Assembly (NCBI GenBank): GCA_016196415.1
Contig: JACPXS010000087.1
Span: 1 to 6,029, forward strand
DNA from: Candidatus Omnitrophota bacterium
GTDB taxonomy: Bacteria > Omnitrophota > Koll11 > Aquiviventales > Aquiviventaceae
Direction of reading: 5' to 3'
Length of the DNA stretch: 6,029 nt
A program made the position numbers and the translations under genes. Of this stretch, positions 5,380 to 6,029 are shown one piece after another; position 1 is the first letter of the stretch, and every line of letters begins with the position of its first letter. The notes beneath the pieces are model-generated. The model was given only the letters and a program-made list of their open reading frames with translations. It ran no database searches and was not told the origin of the DNA.

Positions 5380-5690
5380 CCGTCTTGGGAAGAGGGATCG
5401 CCTTCGGCATCGCCGCCGCGGTCCTGCTCGCCGCAGAATCTTTCGAGGCCGCCGAAAAATCGAACACCGAGCCGAGCGTGCTCCACGGAGCTGGCCAGGT
5501 CGTCGGAGGGCTGCTGTTTGAGCTGCCTCGCACGGTGATCGAGGCCACGATGACCAGCCCGCCGGTGGTGGGGACGGTCGTGGGGCTGTTTGCGGGCACG
5601 GCCCGTGCGCTCCAAGTGACCGTTGGCGGATTGGTGGAGATGGCCGCTGGATTCAACCCAGGGGGGGCCCAACGAACACGAAGACGTTGA
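5361..5690 (+). CDS. Small exported glycine-rich protein A (possibly TIGR04073-like)
   Basis: This 109-residue protein has an N-terminal signal-like segment: Arg at 4, 5 and 11, a hydrophobic core at about 13-24 (IAFGIAAAVLLA), then Ala-rich possible cleavage sites near 25-31. The mature part carries GAGQVVGGLLFELP (43-56), TSPPVVGTVVGLFAGTARAL (65-84) and GGLVEMAAGF (89-98), a hydrophobic glycine-spaced pattern, and ends in a basic QRTRRR tail. It is clearly related to the next gene. The pattern recalls the exosortase-associated TIGR04073 type, a short envelope family of unknown function, but I am not certain. The ATG start overlaps the flavin-reductase gene by 19 nt. TTG at 5385, preceded by a perfect GGAGG, is a strong alternative that would remove 8 residues. 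Likely periplasmic or membrane-associated. Confidence 0.65.
   Translation: MALRRLTVLGRGIAFGIAAAVLLAAESFEAAEKSNTEPSVLHGAGQVVGGLLFELPRTVIEATMTSPPVVGTVVGLFAGTARALQVTVGGLVEMAAGFNPGGAQRTRRR
5371..5375 (+). promoter_or_regulatory. Shine-Dalgarno sequence that may set a TTG start at 5385
   Basis: GGAGG lies inside the last codons of the flavin-reductase gene, 9 nt before an in-frame TTG at 5385. The ATG at 5361 has no comparable site. If used, protein A starts MGRGIAFGIAAAV and does not overlap the upstream gene. The GG of this site also encodes the conserved Gly-Gly end of the reductase, so it could be chance. Confidence 0.45.
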
Positions 5691-5983
5691 CGTGCCTCAG
5701 TCCGGTCGCGATTGCGGTCATCGGGTGGCTGCTGGTGGCGCCCCCGGCCCACGCCGAGATCGTCCGGGGCGTCCAAGAGGTGATCTCCGGCGTGCTCCAG
5801 GTGCCCGTCTCAACATTGGCGGGAACGTTCAACGGCCCGCCCATTATCGGGACGCTGCTCGGAGTGATCAACGGATTGATTGGAGGAGTTGGGTTGGTCG
5901 CGCACGGGACGCTGGAGCTGGCCGCGTCCGGCGTCTCGATCGCTAAAGCCGTCGCCCCGTACGTCCTGCCCTTCGTATTCTAG
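5687..5983 (+). CDS. Small exported glycine-rich protein B, paralogue of protein A (possibly TIGR04073-like)
   Basis: This 98-residue protein has a good signal peptide: hydrophobic core at about 7-18 (VAIAVIGWLLVA), then PPAHA with likely cleavage after Ala23. The mature part, GVQEVISGVLQVP (28-40), NGPPIIGTLLGVINGLIGG (49-67) and HGTLELAASG (73-82), parallels protein A with one gap, including the shared PP-hydrophobic-hydrophobic-GT block. It ends with a hydrophobic PYVLPFVF. The TTG start overlaps the TGA of protein A (TTGA), implying translational coupling. No ATG or GTG exists in the near upstream frame, although that frame runs back as TNTKT, which would give a more normal basic n-region if some non-standard start were used. 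Probably an envelope protein; function unknown. Confidence 0.65.
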   Translation: MTCLSPVAIAVIGWLLVAPPAHAEIVRGVQEVISGVLQVPVSTLAGTFNGPPIIGTLLGVINGLIGGVGLVAHGTLELAASGVSIAKAVAPYVLPFVF

Positions 5984-5997
5984 CCCCGCCTCAAGCT

Positions 5998-6029
5998 GGG
6001 GGAAAATTGGGGACGTTTCTATTTTTTCC
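5998..6029. repeat. Possible edge of a dispersed REP-like palindromic element
   Basis: GGAAAA (6001-6006) and TTTTCC (6024-6029) are reverse complements bracketing TTGGGGACGTTTC. GGGGACGTTTC flanked by A/T tracts recalls the repeats that surround REP-associated Y1 (IS200-like) transposase genes in many draft genomes. The window stops here, so the element cannot be completed. An intrinsic terminator is less likely, because the T-rich part forms the stem and no GC-rich hairpin precedes it. Confidence 0.35.

Noticed and set aside
5984..6000. Terminator hairpin after protein B (CCCC...GGGG)
   Set aside because: Only four pairs with a ten-base loop and no directly following U-tract; too weak to call.
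1..6029. CRISPR array, tRNA or rRNA genes
   Set aside because: No regularly spaced direct repeats and no tRNA- or rRNA-like segments were seen on either strand.

Overview
The window looks like a chromosomal segment of a high-GC, uncultured-type bacterium. Coding sequence is dense and GC-rich, GTG and TTG starts are used beside ATG, and every recognisable gene lies on the + strand. Gene content (a double-length ThyX-like thymidylate synthase, a HemQ/chlorite-dismutase family protein, a DUF5674-like remnant, small exported proteins resembling the exosortase-associated TIGR04073 type) would fit a lineage such as Omnitrophota or Nitrospirota. No taxonomic marker is present, so this is only an impression.

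Layout. Positions 1-774 hold the C-terminal part of an M24 metallopeptidase (Xaa-Pro peptidase type) whose start lies upstream of the window. Positions 775-1880 form an accessory islet. It starts with what looks like the first ~26 codons of a DUF5674-type gene that loses its similarity at a cluster of inverted and tandem repeats (859-1007). A complete hicB-hicA toxin-antitoxin pair follows (1137-1576) with its own well-spaced sigma70-like promoter. The islet ends with ~300 bases without a convincing gene, finishing in another well-formed promoter at 1835-1863.

Positions 1881-5983 read as one compact operon. First comes a tandem-domain thyX, split by an apparent frameshift near 2320. It is followed by a HemQ/chlorite-dismutase family haem protein, a dienelactone-hydrolase family alpha/beta hydrolase, a flavin-reductase-like FMN-binding protein, and two small exported glycine-rich proteins that are related to each other. 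Junctions are tight (0, 1 and 28 nt gaps, then overlaps of 19 and 4 nt). The last ~30 bases carry a palindromic GGAAAA...TTTTCC motif around GGGGACGTTTC, which may be the edge of a dispersed REP-like element continuing beyond the window.

How the genes work together. HicB neutralises the HicA mRNA interferase. The operon mixes flavin chemistry (ThyX, flavin reductase) with haem chemistry (HemQ-like), which may reflect shared redox metabolism, but nothing in the sequence proves a joint pathway. The most notable points are the frameshifted tandem ThyX with its catalytic signature only in the second domain, the repeat cluster at the point where a small gene decays, and the tandem pair of secreted paralogues.
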